Of a stretch of DNA of 64,000 bases, positions 8,535-17,166 are shown piece after piece. The stretch's first letter is position 1. Each line of letters starts with the position of its first letter. Position numbers and translations under genes: made by a program. Origin of the DNA: Streptomyces actuosus (GTDB lineage: Bacteria; Actinomycetota; Actinomycetes; Streptomycetales; Streptomycetaceae); the NCBI RefSeq assembly GCF_016921115.1, contig NZ_JAFFZS010000007.1:124001-188000 (forward strand), written 5' to 3'. The notes beneath the pieces are model-generated. The model was not told where the DNA came from. It did no database searches and was given only the letters and a program-made list of their open reading frames with translations.

Positions 8535-9536
8535 CTAGGGGAGGGTAACGACCGTCGCGGCGTACACGAGACCCGCCCCGAATCCGATGACGAGTGCGGT
8601 GTCGCCGCTCTTCGCCTCGCCGGTCGCCAGGAGCCGCTCCATCGCGAGCGGAATCGAGGCGGCCGAGGTGTTGCCGGTGGTGCGTACGTCGCGGGCGACC
8701 GTGACGGACTCCGGCAGCTTGAGAGTCTTCACCATCGAGTCGATGATCCGCTCGTTGGCCTGGTGCGGAATGAAGACGTCGAGCTCGCTCGCGCTGATCC
8801 CGGCCGCGTCCAGCGCCTGCTGGGCGACCTTCGCCATCTCGAACACGGCCCAGCGGAAGACCGCCTGGCCCTCCTGGGTGATGGCGGGGAAGCGCTCGAT
8901 CGCGCCGTCGCGGAAGTCCGTCCACGGCACGGTCTGCTTGATGGTCTCCGACTTGTCGCCCTCGGAACCCCACACGGTCGGGCCGATGGCCGGCTCCGGG
9001 GAGGGACCGATCACGACCGCGCCGGCGCCGTCACCGAACAGGAAGGCCGTCGCGCGGTCCTCCAGGTCGGTCAGGTCGCTCAGCCGCTCCACGCCGATGA
9101 CCAGGACGTACTCCGCCGACCCCTCGACGATCATGCCCTTGGCGAGGGTGACGCCGTAGCCGAAGCCGGCGCAGCCCGCCGAGATGTCGAAGGCCGCGGC
9201 CCTGTCCGTGCCCAGCTTGTCGGCGATCTCGGTGGCGACCGCCGGGGTCTGCTTGAAGTGCGTGACCGTCGAGACGATCACGGCGCCGATCTGCTCGGCG
9301 GAGATCCCGGCGTCGGCGATCGCCTTGCCGGACGCCTCGACCGACATCGCGGCGACGGTCTCGTCCTCGCCGGCCCAGTGCCGGGTCTGGATGCCGGAGC
9401 GCGAACGGATCCACTCGTCGGACGAGTCGATCTTCTCCAGGATCACCTCGTTCGGCACCACCCGGGTGGGGCGGTAGCCGCCCACACCGAGGATGCGCGC
9501 GTACGGGGCGCCCTTACTGGCCTTGATCTTCGCCAT
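8535..9536 (-). CDS. fabH: 3-oxoacyl-[acyl-carrier-protein] synthase III
   Basis: 333 residues. It starts fatty acid chains by condensing acyl-CoA (in Streptomyces, mainly branched primers such as isobutyryl- and anteiso-CoA) with malonyl-ACP. The triad is visible: Cys122 in DISAGCAGFGYG, His in IPHQANERII and Asn in TTGNTSAASIP. Located between fabD (24 bases upstream) and acpP, in one operon. Sequence and length match the S. coelicolor enzyme closely. Confidence 0.97.
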   Translation of the reverse strand: MAKIKASKGAPYARILGVGGYRPTRVVPNEVILEKIDSSDEWIRSRSGIQTRHWAGEDETVAAMSVEASGKAIADAGISAEQIGAVIVSTVTHFKQTPAVATEIADKLGTDRAAAFDISAGCAGFGYGVTLAKGMIVEGSAEYVLVIGVERLSDLTDLEDRATAFLFGDGAGAVVIGPSPEPAIGPTVWGSEGDKSETIKQTVPWTDFRDGAIERFPAITQEGQAVFRWAVFEMAKVAQQALDAAGISASELDVFIPHQANERIIDSMVKTLKLPESVTVARDVRTTGNTSAASIPLAMERLLATGEAKSGDTALVIGFGAGLVYAATVVTLP

Positions 9537-9560
9537 GTTCGAATCGGCTCCTTGGGGCTC

Positions 9561-10472
9561 TCAGGCGTGCTCTGCGATGAGCTCGCGGGCCGCGTCGAGG
9601 TCGTCGGGTGTCTTCAGGGCCAGCGTCTTGACGCCGGGCAGGGCACGCTTGGCGATCCCGGTGAGGGTGCCGCCCGGGCACACCTCGACCAGGGCGGTGA
9701 CGCCGAGCTCCTGGAAGGTCTCCATGCACAGGTCCCAGCGGACCGGGTTGGCGACCTGGCCGACCAGGCGGGCGACGACCTCGTCGCCCGTGGCGACGGT
9801 CCGGCCGTCCTTGTTCGAGACGTAGGCGACGGCGGGGTCGGCCGGTGCGAACTCCTCGGCCGCCTTCGCCAGCTTGTCGACCGCGGGCGCCATGTGGTGG
9901 GTGTGGAAGGCGCCGGCCACCTTCAGCGCGACCACCCGGCGCACGCCCTCGGGCTTGTCCGCCTCCAGCGCGGCCAGCTGCTCCAGGGTGCCCGCCGCGA
10001 CGATCTGGCCCGCGCCGTTGACGTTCGCCGGGGTCAGGCCCAGCTTCTCCAGGTGCGGGACGGTCGTGTCCGGGTCGCCGCCGAGCAGCGCCGACATGCC
10101 GGTCGCGGTGATCGCGGCGGCCTCGGCCATCGCCAGGCCCCGCTTGCGGACCAGGGTCAGCGCGGTGGTGTCGTCGAGGACGCCCGCGAAGGCGGCGGCG
10201 GTGAACTCGCCGACGCTGTGTCCGGCGACGGCGCCCGGGGTGATGTCACCGAGTGCCGCGGCCGACAGGAGCCCGGCGGCGACCAGCAGCGGCTGCGCGA
10301 CGGCGGTGTCGCGGATCTCCTCGGCGTCGGCCTGCGTGCCGTAGTGGGCAAGGTCCAGCCCGATGGCGTCCGACCACGCGGCGACGCGGTCGGCGGCACC
10401 GGGGAGGTCGAGCCAAGGGGTCAGGAAGCCGGGCGTCTGAGCGCCCTGGCCGGGAGCGACGAGTACGAGCAC
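9561..10472 (-). CDS. fabD: Malonyl-CoA:ACP transacylase
   Basis: 303 residues from GTG 10472 (VLVLVAPGQGAQTPG), chosen because the S. coelicolor enzyme begins MLVLVAPGQGAQ; a GTG two codons earlier at 10478 is the alternative. It loads malonyl groups on ACP for fatty acid and often polyketide synthesis. The active-site Ser86 is in AGHSVGEF; the second His is in AGAFHTHHMAP; the oxyanion glutamine is in PGQGAQT. Compared with the S. coelicolor protein, a loop before the GHS motif is about 11 residues shorter. First structural gene of the FAS cluster, after the regulator. Confidence 0.95.
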   Translation of the reverse strand: MLVLVAPGQGAQTPGFLTPWLDLPGAADRVAAWSDAIGLDLAHYGTQADAEEIRDTAVAQPLLVAAGLLSAAALGDITPGAVAGHSVGEFTAAAFAGVLDDTTALTLVRKRGLAMAEAAAITATGMSALLGGDPDTTVPHLEKLGLTPANVNGAGQIVAAGTLEQLAALEADKPEGVRRVVALKVAGAFHTHHMAPAVDKLAKAAEEFAPADPAVAYVSNKDGRTVATGDEVVARLVGQVANPVRWDLCMETFQELGVTALVEVCPGGTLTGIAKRALPGVKTLALKTPDDLDAARELIAEHA

Positions 10473-10539
10473 TCTCACACTCTCTCTTGGGTACGGGCAC
10501 GGCCGCCCGTGGGGACAAGGACGAAGAACACGAGGGGGT

Positions 10540-10558
10540 TTTGTGGGCCCCCGACAAA
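10540..10558. promoter_or_regulatory. Inverted repeat upstream of fabD, candidate FasR site
   Basis: TTTGT (10540-10544) and ACAAA (10554-10558) flank a G/C-rich core GGGCCCCC. It is one of the few A/T-containing symmetric sequences in the 88-bp gap between fasR and fabD. FasR is known to bind inverted repeats upstream of fabD in S. coelicolor, but the match of this repeat to that site is not verified. Confidence 0.3.
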
Positions 10559-10560
10559 GA

Positions 10561-11766
10561 CTAGGTCTGGGGATCTCCATCCACCAGACGCCCGAGGATC
10601 AGCGCGATGCGCAGGGTGAACGCGGAGCGTACATCGGACGGCGACCATCCGGTGACGTCGGTCACACGTCTGAGCCGGTAGCGGACGGTGTTGGGGTGGA
10701 CGAACAGCATCCGGGCCGCCCCCTCCAGGCTGCTCGCCTGCTCCAGGTAGACGCTGAGGGTCTCCAGCAGCGCCGAACCGGCCTCCTCCAGCGGTCTGTA
10801 GATCTCCTCCACCAACTGCTCGCGTGCGCTCGGATCCCCGGCGATGGCGCGCTCCGGCAGGAGATCGTCCGCCAGAACCGGCCGCGGGGCGTCCTGCCAC
10901 GCCGAGCACGCCTTCAGCCCCGCCGCGGCGGCCTGCGCGGACCGCGTCGCGGCCAGCAGGTCGGGCACCACGGGCCCGGCGACGACCGGCCCGGCCGCGT
11001 ACGGCCCGATCAGGGACCGGGCCACGGCGAGCGGATTGTCGCTGCCGCCCGCGATGACGACGAGCCGGCTGCCGAGCACCCCGGTGAGGACCTGGAGCTT
11101 GGCGTGCCGGGCGGCCCGCCGGATCGCCTCGACGGTCAGCTCGCTGTCCCCGTCCGGAGCGGTGCCCAGCACCACGCACACGTGCTCGGGCGTGTTCCAG
11201 CCGAGCGCGGCGGCCCGGCTGACGGCGCCCTCGTCGGCCTCCCCGGACAGCACCGCGTTGACCACCAGCGACTCCAGCCGCGCGTCCCAGGCACCGCGTG
11301 CCTCGGCGGCCTGCGCGTAGACCTGGGCGGTGGCGAAGGCGATCTCGCGGGCGTACACCAGCAGCGCCTCGCGCAGCACGCTCTCGTCGCCGGGCGCGGC
11401 GACCTCGTCGATCGCCGACTCCATGACCTCGATGGTGGTGCGCACCATCTCCACGGTCTGCCGGAGCGTGATCGCGCGGGTCAGCTCGCGCGGCGCGGTG
11501 CCGAAGACGTCGGTGGAGATCGCCTGCGGGGCGTCCGGGTGCCGGAACCACTCGGTGAAGGCCGCGATACCGGCCTGTGCCACCAGCCCGATCCAGGAGC
11601 GGTTCTCCGGGGGCATGGCCCGGTACCACGGCAGCGTCTCGTCCATCCGCGCGATCGCCTGCGCGGCGAGGCTTCCGGAGGACCTCTCCAGCCGTTTCAG
11701 CGTCGCGGCGTGCGGGTGGACGGCGTGCGCTGCGGCGCCGGTCTGGCGTGTTTCGGGTTCGGGCAC
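10561..11766 (-). CDS. fasR: PucR/CdaR-type transcriptional activator of FAS genes
   Basis: 401 residues. N-terminal GGDEF-like/regulatory region and a C-terminal PucR helix-turn-helix (about 340-395: LEGAARMLFVHPNTVRYRLRR, then SAFTLRIALILGRL). In S. coelicolor the protein at this place, FasR, activates the fabD-fabH-acpP-fabF operon, and the gene order here is the same. The GTG start at 11766 has no Shine-Dalgarno sequence; a TAGTCT hexamer ends 6 bases before it, so the message may be leaderless. Co-directional with fabD. Confidence 0.9.
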   Translation of the reverse strand: MPEPETRQTGAAAHAVHPHAATLKRLERSSGSLAAQAIARMDETLPWYRAMPPENRSWIGLVAQAGIAAFTEWFRHPDAPQAISTDVFGTAPRELTRAITLRQTVEMVRTTIEVMESAIDEVAAPGDESVLREALLVYAREIAFATAQVYAQAAEARGAWDARLESLVVNAVLSGEADEGAVSRAAALGWNTPEHVCVVLGTAPDGDSELTVEAIRRAARHAKLQVLTGVLGSRLVVIAGGSDNPLAVARSLIGPYAAGPVVAGPVVPDLLAATRSAQAAAAGLKACSAWQDAPRPVLADDLLPERAIAGDPSAREQLVEEIYRPLEEAGSALLETLSVYLEQASSLEGAARMLFVHPNTVRYRLRRVTDVTGWSPSDVRSAFTLRIALILGRLVDGDPQT

Positions 11767-11913
11767 GGGACAAGACTAGTTTGGATGGTTCGGCGGCCTT
11801 TGCTGGGTCGGCCGCCTCGCCGGTGCGCCGGCCCCGGGACACCCCGGCCGGCGCCGCGCGGACGGCCCGGGGCCACGGGCCCCGACCGGCGGGGAGCCCG
11901 TAGGGTGGGGGCC

Positions 11914-12609
11914 GTGACGGTGGACGTGCGGCGCGCCGAGGAGCGCTATCCGGGCGGGGATCCGGCGGCCGGGATCGAGACGCGGCACGCCTTCTCCTTC
12001 GGCCCGCACTACGACCCCGACAATCTCGGCTTCGGCGCGCTGATCGCCTGCAACGAGGAGCGCCTGGCGCCCGGTGCCGGGTTCGACGAGCACCCGCACA
12101 GTCACACCGAGATCGTCACCTGGGTGGTCGAGGGCGAGCTGACCCACCGCGACTCCACCGGCCGCGCGAGCACGGTGCGGGCCGGGGACGTGCAGCGGCT
12201 GAGCGCGGCGTCGGGTGTGCGGCACGTGGAGCGCAACGACGGCGGCGCGCCCCTGGTCTTCGTGCAGATGTGGCTGGCGCCCGCGGAACCGGGCGGAGAT
12301 CCGTTCCACGAGGTGGTGCACGGCATCGCCGACTCCACCCCCTACGACGTACCGGAGGCGGGTGCCGTGCTGCACGTGCGCCGGCCGGCCGCGGGGGAGC
12401 GGGTGGCGGTGCCGGACGCGGCGTACGTCTACGTCCACGTGGTGCGCGGCGCGGTGCTGCTCGCGCAACGGGAGCTGGGGCCGGGCGACGCGGCGCGGAT
12501 CACCGACGCCCGGGACGCGGAGCTGGTCGCGGGCGCGGGCGGTGCGGAGGTGCTGCTGTGGGAGATGGCGGCCGGGCCCGGCGGGAGGCCGGCTTCCCGA
12601 CGCGGGTGA
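11914..12609 (+). CDS. Pirin-like cupin protein
   Basis: 231 residues from GTG 11914 with a GGTGGGGG ribosome site. Two cupin domains. The first holds the metal motif of pirins (DEHPHSHTEIVTWVVEGEL, His residues about 58-62 and Glu further on), consistent with an Fe(II)-binding quercetinase/redox-sensor fold. The second domain (after residue 130) is more divergent. Bacterial pirins of this type are cytoplasmic and have variable roles (quercetin dioxygenase, PDH modulation). Divergent from fasR. Confidence 0.88.
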   Translation: MTVDVRRAEERYPGGDPAAGIETRHAFSFGPHYDPDNLGFGALIACNEERLAPGAGFDEHPHSHTEIVTWVVEGELTHRDSTGRASTVRAGDVQRLSAASGVRHVERNDGGAPLVFVQMWLAPAEPGGDPFHEVVHGIADSTPYDVPEAGAVLHVRRPAAGERVAVPDAAYVYVHVVRGAVLLAQRELGPGDAARITDARDAELVAGAGGAEVLLWEMAAGPGGRPASRRG

Positions 12610-12674
12610 CGTGCCCGGACCGGCCCGGCGTGTCGCGCCCTCGGCAGGCCGGGCGACCGCGGTGCGGCGGCGCC

Positions 12675-12713
12675 CCCGAAGGCGCGCGGGGAACCGCGCG
12701 CCCGGCCACGAGG
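12675..12713. repeat. Streptomyces-type dispersed palindrome, probable terminator
   Basis: GGCGCGCGG (12681-12689) and CCGCGCGCC (12694-12702) form a 9-bp stem closed by a GGAA loop, followed by CCGGCCACGA. The core resembles a short GCGCGGGGAAC-type palindrome scattered between Streptomyces genes. It lies between two converging genes and can act as a terminator. Confidence 0.5.
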
Positions 12714-12759
12714 GGGCTGTGGTCGAAAGACGTCCTGCCGCTGCACTTCCGGCGGAGGC

Positions 12760-13581
12760 TCAGCGGTGGAGCTCCGCCAGCACCGCTTCCGTGAACACCG
12801 GCCACGCCTCGATCGCCCACGGCCCGAAGGGGCGGTCGGTCAGTGCCACGCAGGCCGCGCCCGCGTCGGGGTCGATCCACAGGAAGGTGCCCGCCTGGCC
12901 GAAGTGCCCGAAGGTGCGGGGCGAGGACGAGGCACCCGTCCAGTGCGGTGCCTTGGAGTCCCGGATCTCGAAGCCGAGCCCCCAGTCGTTGGGGTTCTGG
13001 TGGCCGTAGCCCGGCAGGACCCCCTTCGTCCCGGGGTACTGCACGGTCATCGCCTCGGCCACGGTCCGCGGGTCCAGCAGCCGGGGCGCCTGCACCTCCG
13101 CGGCGAACCGCAGCAGGTCCTCGGCCGTCGACACCCCGTCCTTGGCGGGGGAGCCGTCCAGGGACGTGTGCACCATCCCCAGCGGCTCCAGCACCGCCTG
13201 CCGCAGGTACTCGGCGAAGGGGATGTCGGTGGCCTTGGTGACGTGGTCGCCGAGCTGCTCGAACCCGGCGTTGGAGTACAGCCGCCGCTCGCCGGGGGCG
13301 GACATCACCCGGTGTTCGTCGAAGGCGAGCCCGGAGGTGTGCGCCAGCAGATGGCGCACCGTCGCCCCGGGGGGCCCGGCCGGCTCGTCCAGGTCGATCG
13401 CACCCTCCTCGTACGCCACGAGGACGGCGTAGGCCGCGAGCGGCTTGGTGACCGAGGCCAGGGCGAACCGCTGTCCGACGGGACCGCGCACGCCCCGGAC
13501 CGTCCCGTCGGCCCCTACGACACCCGCCGCGGCGGAGGTAACCGGCCAGTTCTCGATCGACGCGAGGCTCTTGAGCGACAT
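12760..13581 (-). CDS. Serine hydrolase, class C beta-lactamase/penicillin-binding fold
   Basis: 273 residues without signal peptide, so cytoplasmic. The three motifs of the family are present: SVTK (SxxK, nucleophilic Ser about residue 43), YSN in RLYSNAGFE (YxN), and HFGQAG (HxG). The length is shorter than true AmpC and resembles the cytosolic EstB-like esterases of Streptomyces. Likely an esterase or peptidase rather than an antibiotic-resistance enzyme. It is divergent from the MerR gene. Confidence 0.87.
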   Translation of the reverse strand: MSLKSLASIENWPVTSAAAGVVGADGTVRGVRGPVGQRFALASVTKPLAAYAVLVAYEEGAIDLDEPAGPPGATVRHLLAHTSGLAFDEHRVMSAPGERRLYSNAGFEQLGDHVTKATDIPFAEYLRQAVLEPLGMVHTSLDGSPAKDGVSTAEDLLRFAAEVQAPRLLDPRTVAEAMTVQYPGTKGVLPGYGHQNPNDWGLGFEIRDSKAPHWTGASSSPRTFGHFGQAGTFLWIDPDAGAACVALTDRPFGPWAIEAWPVFTEAVLAELHR

Positions 13582-13680
13582 GGTTCGAGCCTAAGCGCTC
13601 CCGGCGCTGGGCCTCCCCGAGGGGCCCGCGGACGATCGGGTACGGCAGGTGTCCGCCCGCCGAATTCCGATCGAACCCGC

Positions 13681-13711
13681 TTGCTTCGAGTGCGCTCCAA
13701 GGCCATAGCGT
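13681..13711 (+). promoter_or_regulatory. MerR-type promoter with 19-bp spacer and operator dyad
   Basis: A -35 TTGCTT (13681-13686) and -10 TAGCGT (13706-13711) are separated by 19 bp, the over-long spacer that MerR-family activators correct by DNA twisting. An 18-bp dyad CTTCGAG-N4-CTCCAAG (13684-13701) sits within the spacer, exactly where such regulators bind. The predicted transcript start is at or next to the A of the MerR ATG (13719). Confidence 0.65.
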
Positions 13712-13718
13712 GGAGGTC

Positions 13719-14213
13719 ATGACGGTGACGCAGCCCACGGCCACGGCCCCGCAGCAGACCGAGGAGACAGCCACCGGGAGCGACGTCTGCGCCGCTCCGC
13801 CGCCGGGCCACCCCCGGCCCGACGGCCAGGACCGCTACACGATCAGCGAGGTCGCCGCCTTCACGGGACTGACGGCGCACACCCTGCGCTGGTACGAGCG
13901 GATCGGCCTGATGGACCACATCGACCGCTCGCACACCGGCCAGCGCCGCTACACCAACCGCGATCTGGACTGGCTCGACCTCGTCGGCAAGCTACGGCTC
14001 ACCGGCATGCCCGTCGCGGACATGGTGCGCTACGCGCAGCTGGTGCGCGAGGGCGACACGACCTACGCCGAGCGGCGGGAACTGCTGGAGGCGACCCGGC
14101 GGGACGTCGTGGCCCGGATCGCCGAACTCCGGGACACCCTGGCGGTGCTCGACCGGAAGATCGGCTTCTACACGGACGCCGACCGCTCCCGCACGGCGGA
14201 GGGGACGGGCTGA
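13719..14213 (+). CDS. MerR-family transcriptional regulator
   Basis: 164 residues from ATG 13719. A 40-residue Pro/Thr-rich leader precedes the MerR winged helix (about 42-110: YTISEVAAFTGLTAHTLRWYERIGL, then HTGQRRYTNRDLDWL), followed by a dimerisation helix (about 125-155). No cysteine cluster for metal binding is seen in the effector end. GGAGG is only 2 bases from the ATG, too close for normal use, and the promoter elements put the transcription start at the ATG, so the message is probably leaderless and autoregulated. Confidence 0.9.
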   Translation: MTVTQPTATAPQQTEETATGSDVCAAPPPGHPRPDGQDRYTISEVAAFTGLTAHTLRWYERIGLMDHIDRSHTGQRRYTNRDLDWLDLVGKLRLTGMPVADMVRYAQLVREGDTTYAERRELLEATRRDVVARIAELRDTLAVLDRKIGFYTDADRSRTAEGTG

Positions 14214-14244
14214 CGGCACCGCGCCCCGGGCGTGCGAGTGCTCC

Positions 14245-15096
14245 TCAGAGCTCGGCCAGCAGCTCGGCCTTCTTCGCCAGGAACTCCTCGTCCGTCACCA
14301 GGCCCGCCCGGTGCAGTTCCCCGAGATGGCGGATCCGCTCCGCGATCTCGGCCGGGTCCCGCCGCGGCGCGGTCACCGCGGGTACCGGCCCGCACGCGCG
14401 CACGGCCGCCAGCACGGCCGCGGCGAACGGCAGCGACTCGTGCACCGGCCCGTACCCCAGCCCGAAGACGACGGCGGCCGGGTCCTGGTCCGGCTGCGCC
14501 GGTCGCGCGGACTGCTCGGTGGTGTCGCGCGGCCGCAGCCGCAGGTGCCCCTCGAAGGCCTCGGGCGAACGCCATTCCACCCCGCTGAGCCCGGTCACCG
14601 GGAAACTCTGGTCGCCCGCCTTCCACTTCGCCGAGGAGGCGCCCGTCCAGGACCAGCGGAAGCGGACGGTCGTGCCGTCGAAGGACGCCTTCCCGTCGTA
14701 CGCCTTGAACGACTGCGGTGCCTCGGGCGGGTCCACCAGGAACCTCTCCGCCGGACCGGCCTCGCCCAGCCGGCCGCGCAACTCGTCGGCGTAGTACTCG
14801 GCGAGGGTCTCCCGCTCGGCGGGCAGGACCAGCCGGTAGGGGTCGCAGCCCTCCTTCAGCTGGCCGTCGGCCGCCTCCATCAGCGGGTCGGCCCCCGGCC
14901 GCGGACGGGCATGCAGCACGACGGTGCCGCGCCTGCCCGCAGCGAGCGTCACCGCTTCGAGGGCGGCCAGCGGCACCCGCCGCTCGCCCAGCGCCTGGAA
15001 CAGTCTGGGTGTTCGAATCCCCCGTTCGTAGCGGATGAGCACGGAGTCGGACTCGAACTCCCAGGCGGCATGAAATCCGGCCAGTACGTCACCCAT
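14245..15096 (-). CDS. DUF4429 protein with C-terminal SHOCT domain
   Basis: 283 residues from ATG 15096 (MGDVLAGFHAAWEFE), with an in-frame ATG at 15105 as alternative. Two DUF4429 segments (about 5-95 and 120-205), each a beta-rich PH-like unit, are followed by a C-terminal SHOCT helix pair (IAERIRHLGELHRAGLVTDEEF), a short domain found at the ends of many bacterial proteins and thought to mediate oligomerisation. No signal peptide. Function unknown; it is found widely in actinomycetes. No partner is evident nearby. Confidence 0.85.
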   Translation of the reverse strand: MGDVLAGFHAAWEFESDSVLIRYERGIRTPRLFQALGERRVPLAALEAVTLAAGRRGTVVLHARPRPGADPLMEAADGQLKEGCDPYRLVLPAERETLAEYYADELRGRLGEAGPAERFLVDPPEAPQSFKAYDGKASFDGTTVRFRWSWTGASSAKWKAGDQSFPVTGLSGVEWRSPEAFEGHLRLRPRDTTEQSARPAQPDQDPAAVVFGLGYGPVHESLPFAAAVLAAVRACGPVPAVTAPRRDPAEIAERIRHLGELHRAGLVTDEEFLAKKAELLAEL

Positions 15097-15163
15097 GCGG
15101 CTCATCGTATGCGGCACCCCCTTCCGAGTCGCCACCCCGTGCAGGCCGCAGTTCCTGCTGTCT

Positions 15164-16381
15164 CTACGCGCGTTCGGCCGTCGAGGTGCCGGTCAGATCC
15201 GCTCGGCACCTGTCATCGTCGTGTGCGCACCGCACCGCGTCGTAGGCGCCCACCCCGATGTCGGCCAGGTTGCGCAGGCTGTCCGTGCCCGGTTCGAAGT
15301 AGCCGCTGTGCCCCTCGGCGTCCCGCGCCGACAGCACCCGCGCGCCGAACGCCGCCGACACCGGGTCCTCGCCGTGGCCGAGCCCGCCGAACTCCAGATG
15401 CGGCACGTCCTGCACCCAGTCGGTGGCGTCCCGCATCGCCCACACGCGAGCGTCGGTGCCCAGGTGGGCGGCCGTCGCGGCCCGCATGCCGGGGCTGGCG
15501 GCCACCGCTATGTCGGCGACCCGGGCGGGCATGCCCCGGGCGGCGACCCCGCAGAGCACCGACCCGTAGCTGTGGCAGAACATCGACAGCGGCGCGCTGC
15601 CGGGCAGCGCGCGCAGCAGGGCGTTGAGCCGGACGGCGCCGTCCTCGGCGCGCTTCGCGGTGGCCGAGTCGATGCCGAGCCCGGCCGGTGCGGTGTAGTC
15701 GGCCCAGGCGATCACGGCCGTGCGCGCCACCGGGTTCGCCGCGTGCTCGGCGGCGTACAGCGACTCGGCCATGCCGACCGGTGCCGAGTAACGGCGGTTG
15801 GTGCGCTGGAAGGTGAGCAGGTCGGTGTCGACGCCGGGGACGATCACCGAGATCCGCTCGGCCGCGTCGAGGTCGCCGAAGACCTCGGCGACGCGGCCGG
15901 AGCCCTCCGGGTCGAAGGCGAGGATCTGGCGGCCGGAGTCGCGCAGCGACTCGAAGCGGTGCATCCGGCGGCCCGCCTCGCGCTGCCCGGTCGGGGTGAG
16001 CCGGGAGTCGTGCGTCCGTACGCGCTCCGCGTCCCGCGCCCGGCCCAGCGCGATCCGGTTGGCGCGGTAGCGCAGTTCGACGGGGGCGCCGTTCATGTTG
16101 CCCACCGCGAGGGGGTAGTGCCGGGCGAGTCCGCTGCGCTCCTCGGTGGTGAGCGAGGCGAAGAAGCGTGCCAGGCGGGACGGGCCGGAGTGCGGGTCCG
16201 GCAGCGGCCGTCCGTGCATGCTGCCGTGCTGCCAGGCGGTGAGCGAGGCCTTGAGCGCGGAGGGTTCCCGGTGGTGGCGCACGGCCGTCCACCCGGAGGT
16301 CGCCAGCATCACGAACACCACGGCCAGCGCGAGCAGAGCGCGCCCGACGCCGAGTTGCGGGGAGGTGTCGAAGGAAGTCAC
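15164..16381 (-). CDS. DUF1023 alpha/beta hydrolase, membrane-anchored
   Basis: 405 residues. One N-terminal hydrophobic segment (about 13-31) anchors or exports the protein. The alpha/beta-hydrolase domain follows: nucleophile in CHSYGS (about residue 268), a catalytic His in HSGYFEPGTDS near residue 360, and the DUF1023 signature VPGVDTD. Family members are actinobacterial esterase/lipase-like proteins of unknown substrate. GTG start without an evident ribosome site. It stands alone in its operon and points towards the DUF4429 gene. Confidence 0.82.
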   Translation of the reverse strand: MTSFDTSPQLGVGRALLALAVVFVMLATSGWTAVRHHREPSALKASLTAWQHGSMHGRPLPDPHSGPSRLARFFASLTTEERSGLARHYPLAVGNMNGAPVELRYRANRIALGRARDAERVRTHDSRLTPTGQREAGRRMHRFESLRDSGRQILAFDPEGSGRVAEVFGDLDAAERISVIVPGVDTDLLTFQRTNRRYSAPVGMAESLYAAEHAANPVARTAVIAWADYTAPAGLGIDSATAKRAEDGAVRLNALLRALPGSAPLSMFCHSYGSVLCGVAARGMPARVADIAVAASPGMRAATAAHLGTDARVWAMRDATDWVQDVPHLEFGGLGHGEDPVSAAFGARVLSARDAEGHSGYFEPGTDSLRNLADIGVGAYDAVRCAHDDDRCRADLTGTSTAERA

Positions 16382-16473
16382 TGGGAGGACACACTAGGAG
16401 AACGGGAGGGTCTCGCGTTAACCGAGTGACAGGTATCACGTTTCGGTCTGCGCGGTCGCCGTGCGGGACGACC

Positions 16474-17100
16474 TCAGGGGGCGCGCCAGTCGCCGGCGAG
16501 CGCCGGTCCCACCTGATCGAGGTACCGGGCGGTGAGCTCGCGGATCGCCTCCAGGCTGAAGTCCTCGCCCGTGCTCCACTGCCGCTCGGTCACCCGGATC
16601 ACCCCGGCGAAGACGGCGACCACCAGCCGGGGACGGGGGTCGGTGTCCACGTCGACCCCCTCGCGCTCGGCGAGGATGCGCGCGATCTTCTCCTCCACCT
16701 CCATCGAGCGCCGCAGGTGCGCCGCGAGCAGCACGGGCGTGGACTCGATCAGCTGGTACATGCGCAGGTACAGCTCGACGGGCACGACGGCAGAGACCGC
16801 TTCGTGCAGCCGGTCCCACCCGTCCACGACGGCCTGCCGCAGCGCCTCCATCGGCGCCTCGTGCGCCGGGCGCGCCCGCACGCCCTCCACGAAGGCCGCC
16901 TCGGTCATGTGCTGCACGACGAAGGCGACCTCCTCCTTGCTGGCGAAGTAGCGGAAGAAGGTGCGCTGGGAGACATCGACGGCGGCGGCGACGTCGTCGA
17001 CGGTCGTCGCCTCGTAGCCGCGGGTGGTGAACAGCTCCAGGGCGGCGTGCAGCAGTGCGTCCCGGGTTCGCTGCTTCTTGCGTTCGCGCAGTGTTTCCAT
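16474..17100 (-). CDS. TetR-family repressor of the adjacent exporter
   Basis: 208 residues. N-terminal TetR helix-turn-helix (RERKKQRTRDALLHAALEL, ATTVDDVAAAVDVSQRTFFRYFASKEE, about residues 5-55). Divergent from a DHA2 drug exporter, the usual arrangement for a local repressor whose ligand is an exporter substrate. The ATG has no ribosome site, and a consensus -35 (TTGACA, complement of 17131-17136) with a -10-like TAACTG 18 bp on puts the transcript start at the ATG. Two similar palindromes in the gap are the likely operators. Confidence 0.9.
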   Translation of the reverse strand: METLRERKKQRTRDALLHAALELFTTRGYEATTVDDVAAAVDVSQRTFFRYFASKEEVAFVVQHMTEAAFVEGVRARPAHEAPMEALRQAVVDGWDRLHEAVSAVVPVELYLRMYQLIESTPVLLAAHLRRSMEVEEKIARILAEREGVDVDTDPRPRLVVAVFAGVIRVTERQWSTGEDFSLEAIRELTARYLDQVGPALAGDWRAP

Positions 17101-17104
17101 GTGT

Positions 17105-17117
17105 GTCAGTTACTGAC
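17105..17117. promoter_or_regulatory. TetR operator copy 1
   Basis: GTCAGTTACTGAC, a perfect palindrome (6-bp arms around T17111). It covers the predicted -10 of the tetR promoter, 5 bp from its ATG, so binding would block the regulator's own transcription. Confidence 0.65.
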
Positions 17118-17129
17118 TTGAGAATTGCT

Positions 17130-17159
17130 TTGTCAATTGTCAGCCACTGTCACTAATCT
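17130..17159 (+). promoter_or_regulatory. Exporter promoter with TetR operator copy 2
   Basis: A -35 TTGTCA (17130-17135), 18-bp spacer and -10 TAATCT (17154-17159) place the transcript start about one base before the exporter ATG at 17167. GTCAGCCACTGTC (17139-17151) lies in the spacer and matches operator copy 1 as GTCAG-N2-ACTG-N-C. The copies are 34 bp apart centre to centre, about three helical turns. Confidence 0.6.
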
Positions 17160-17166
17160 CGAACAC

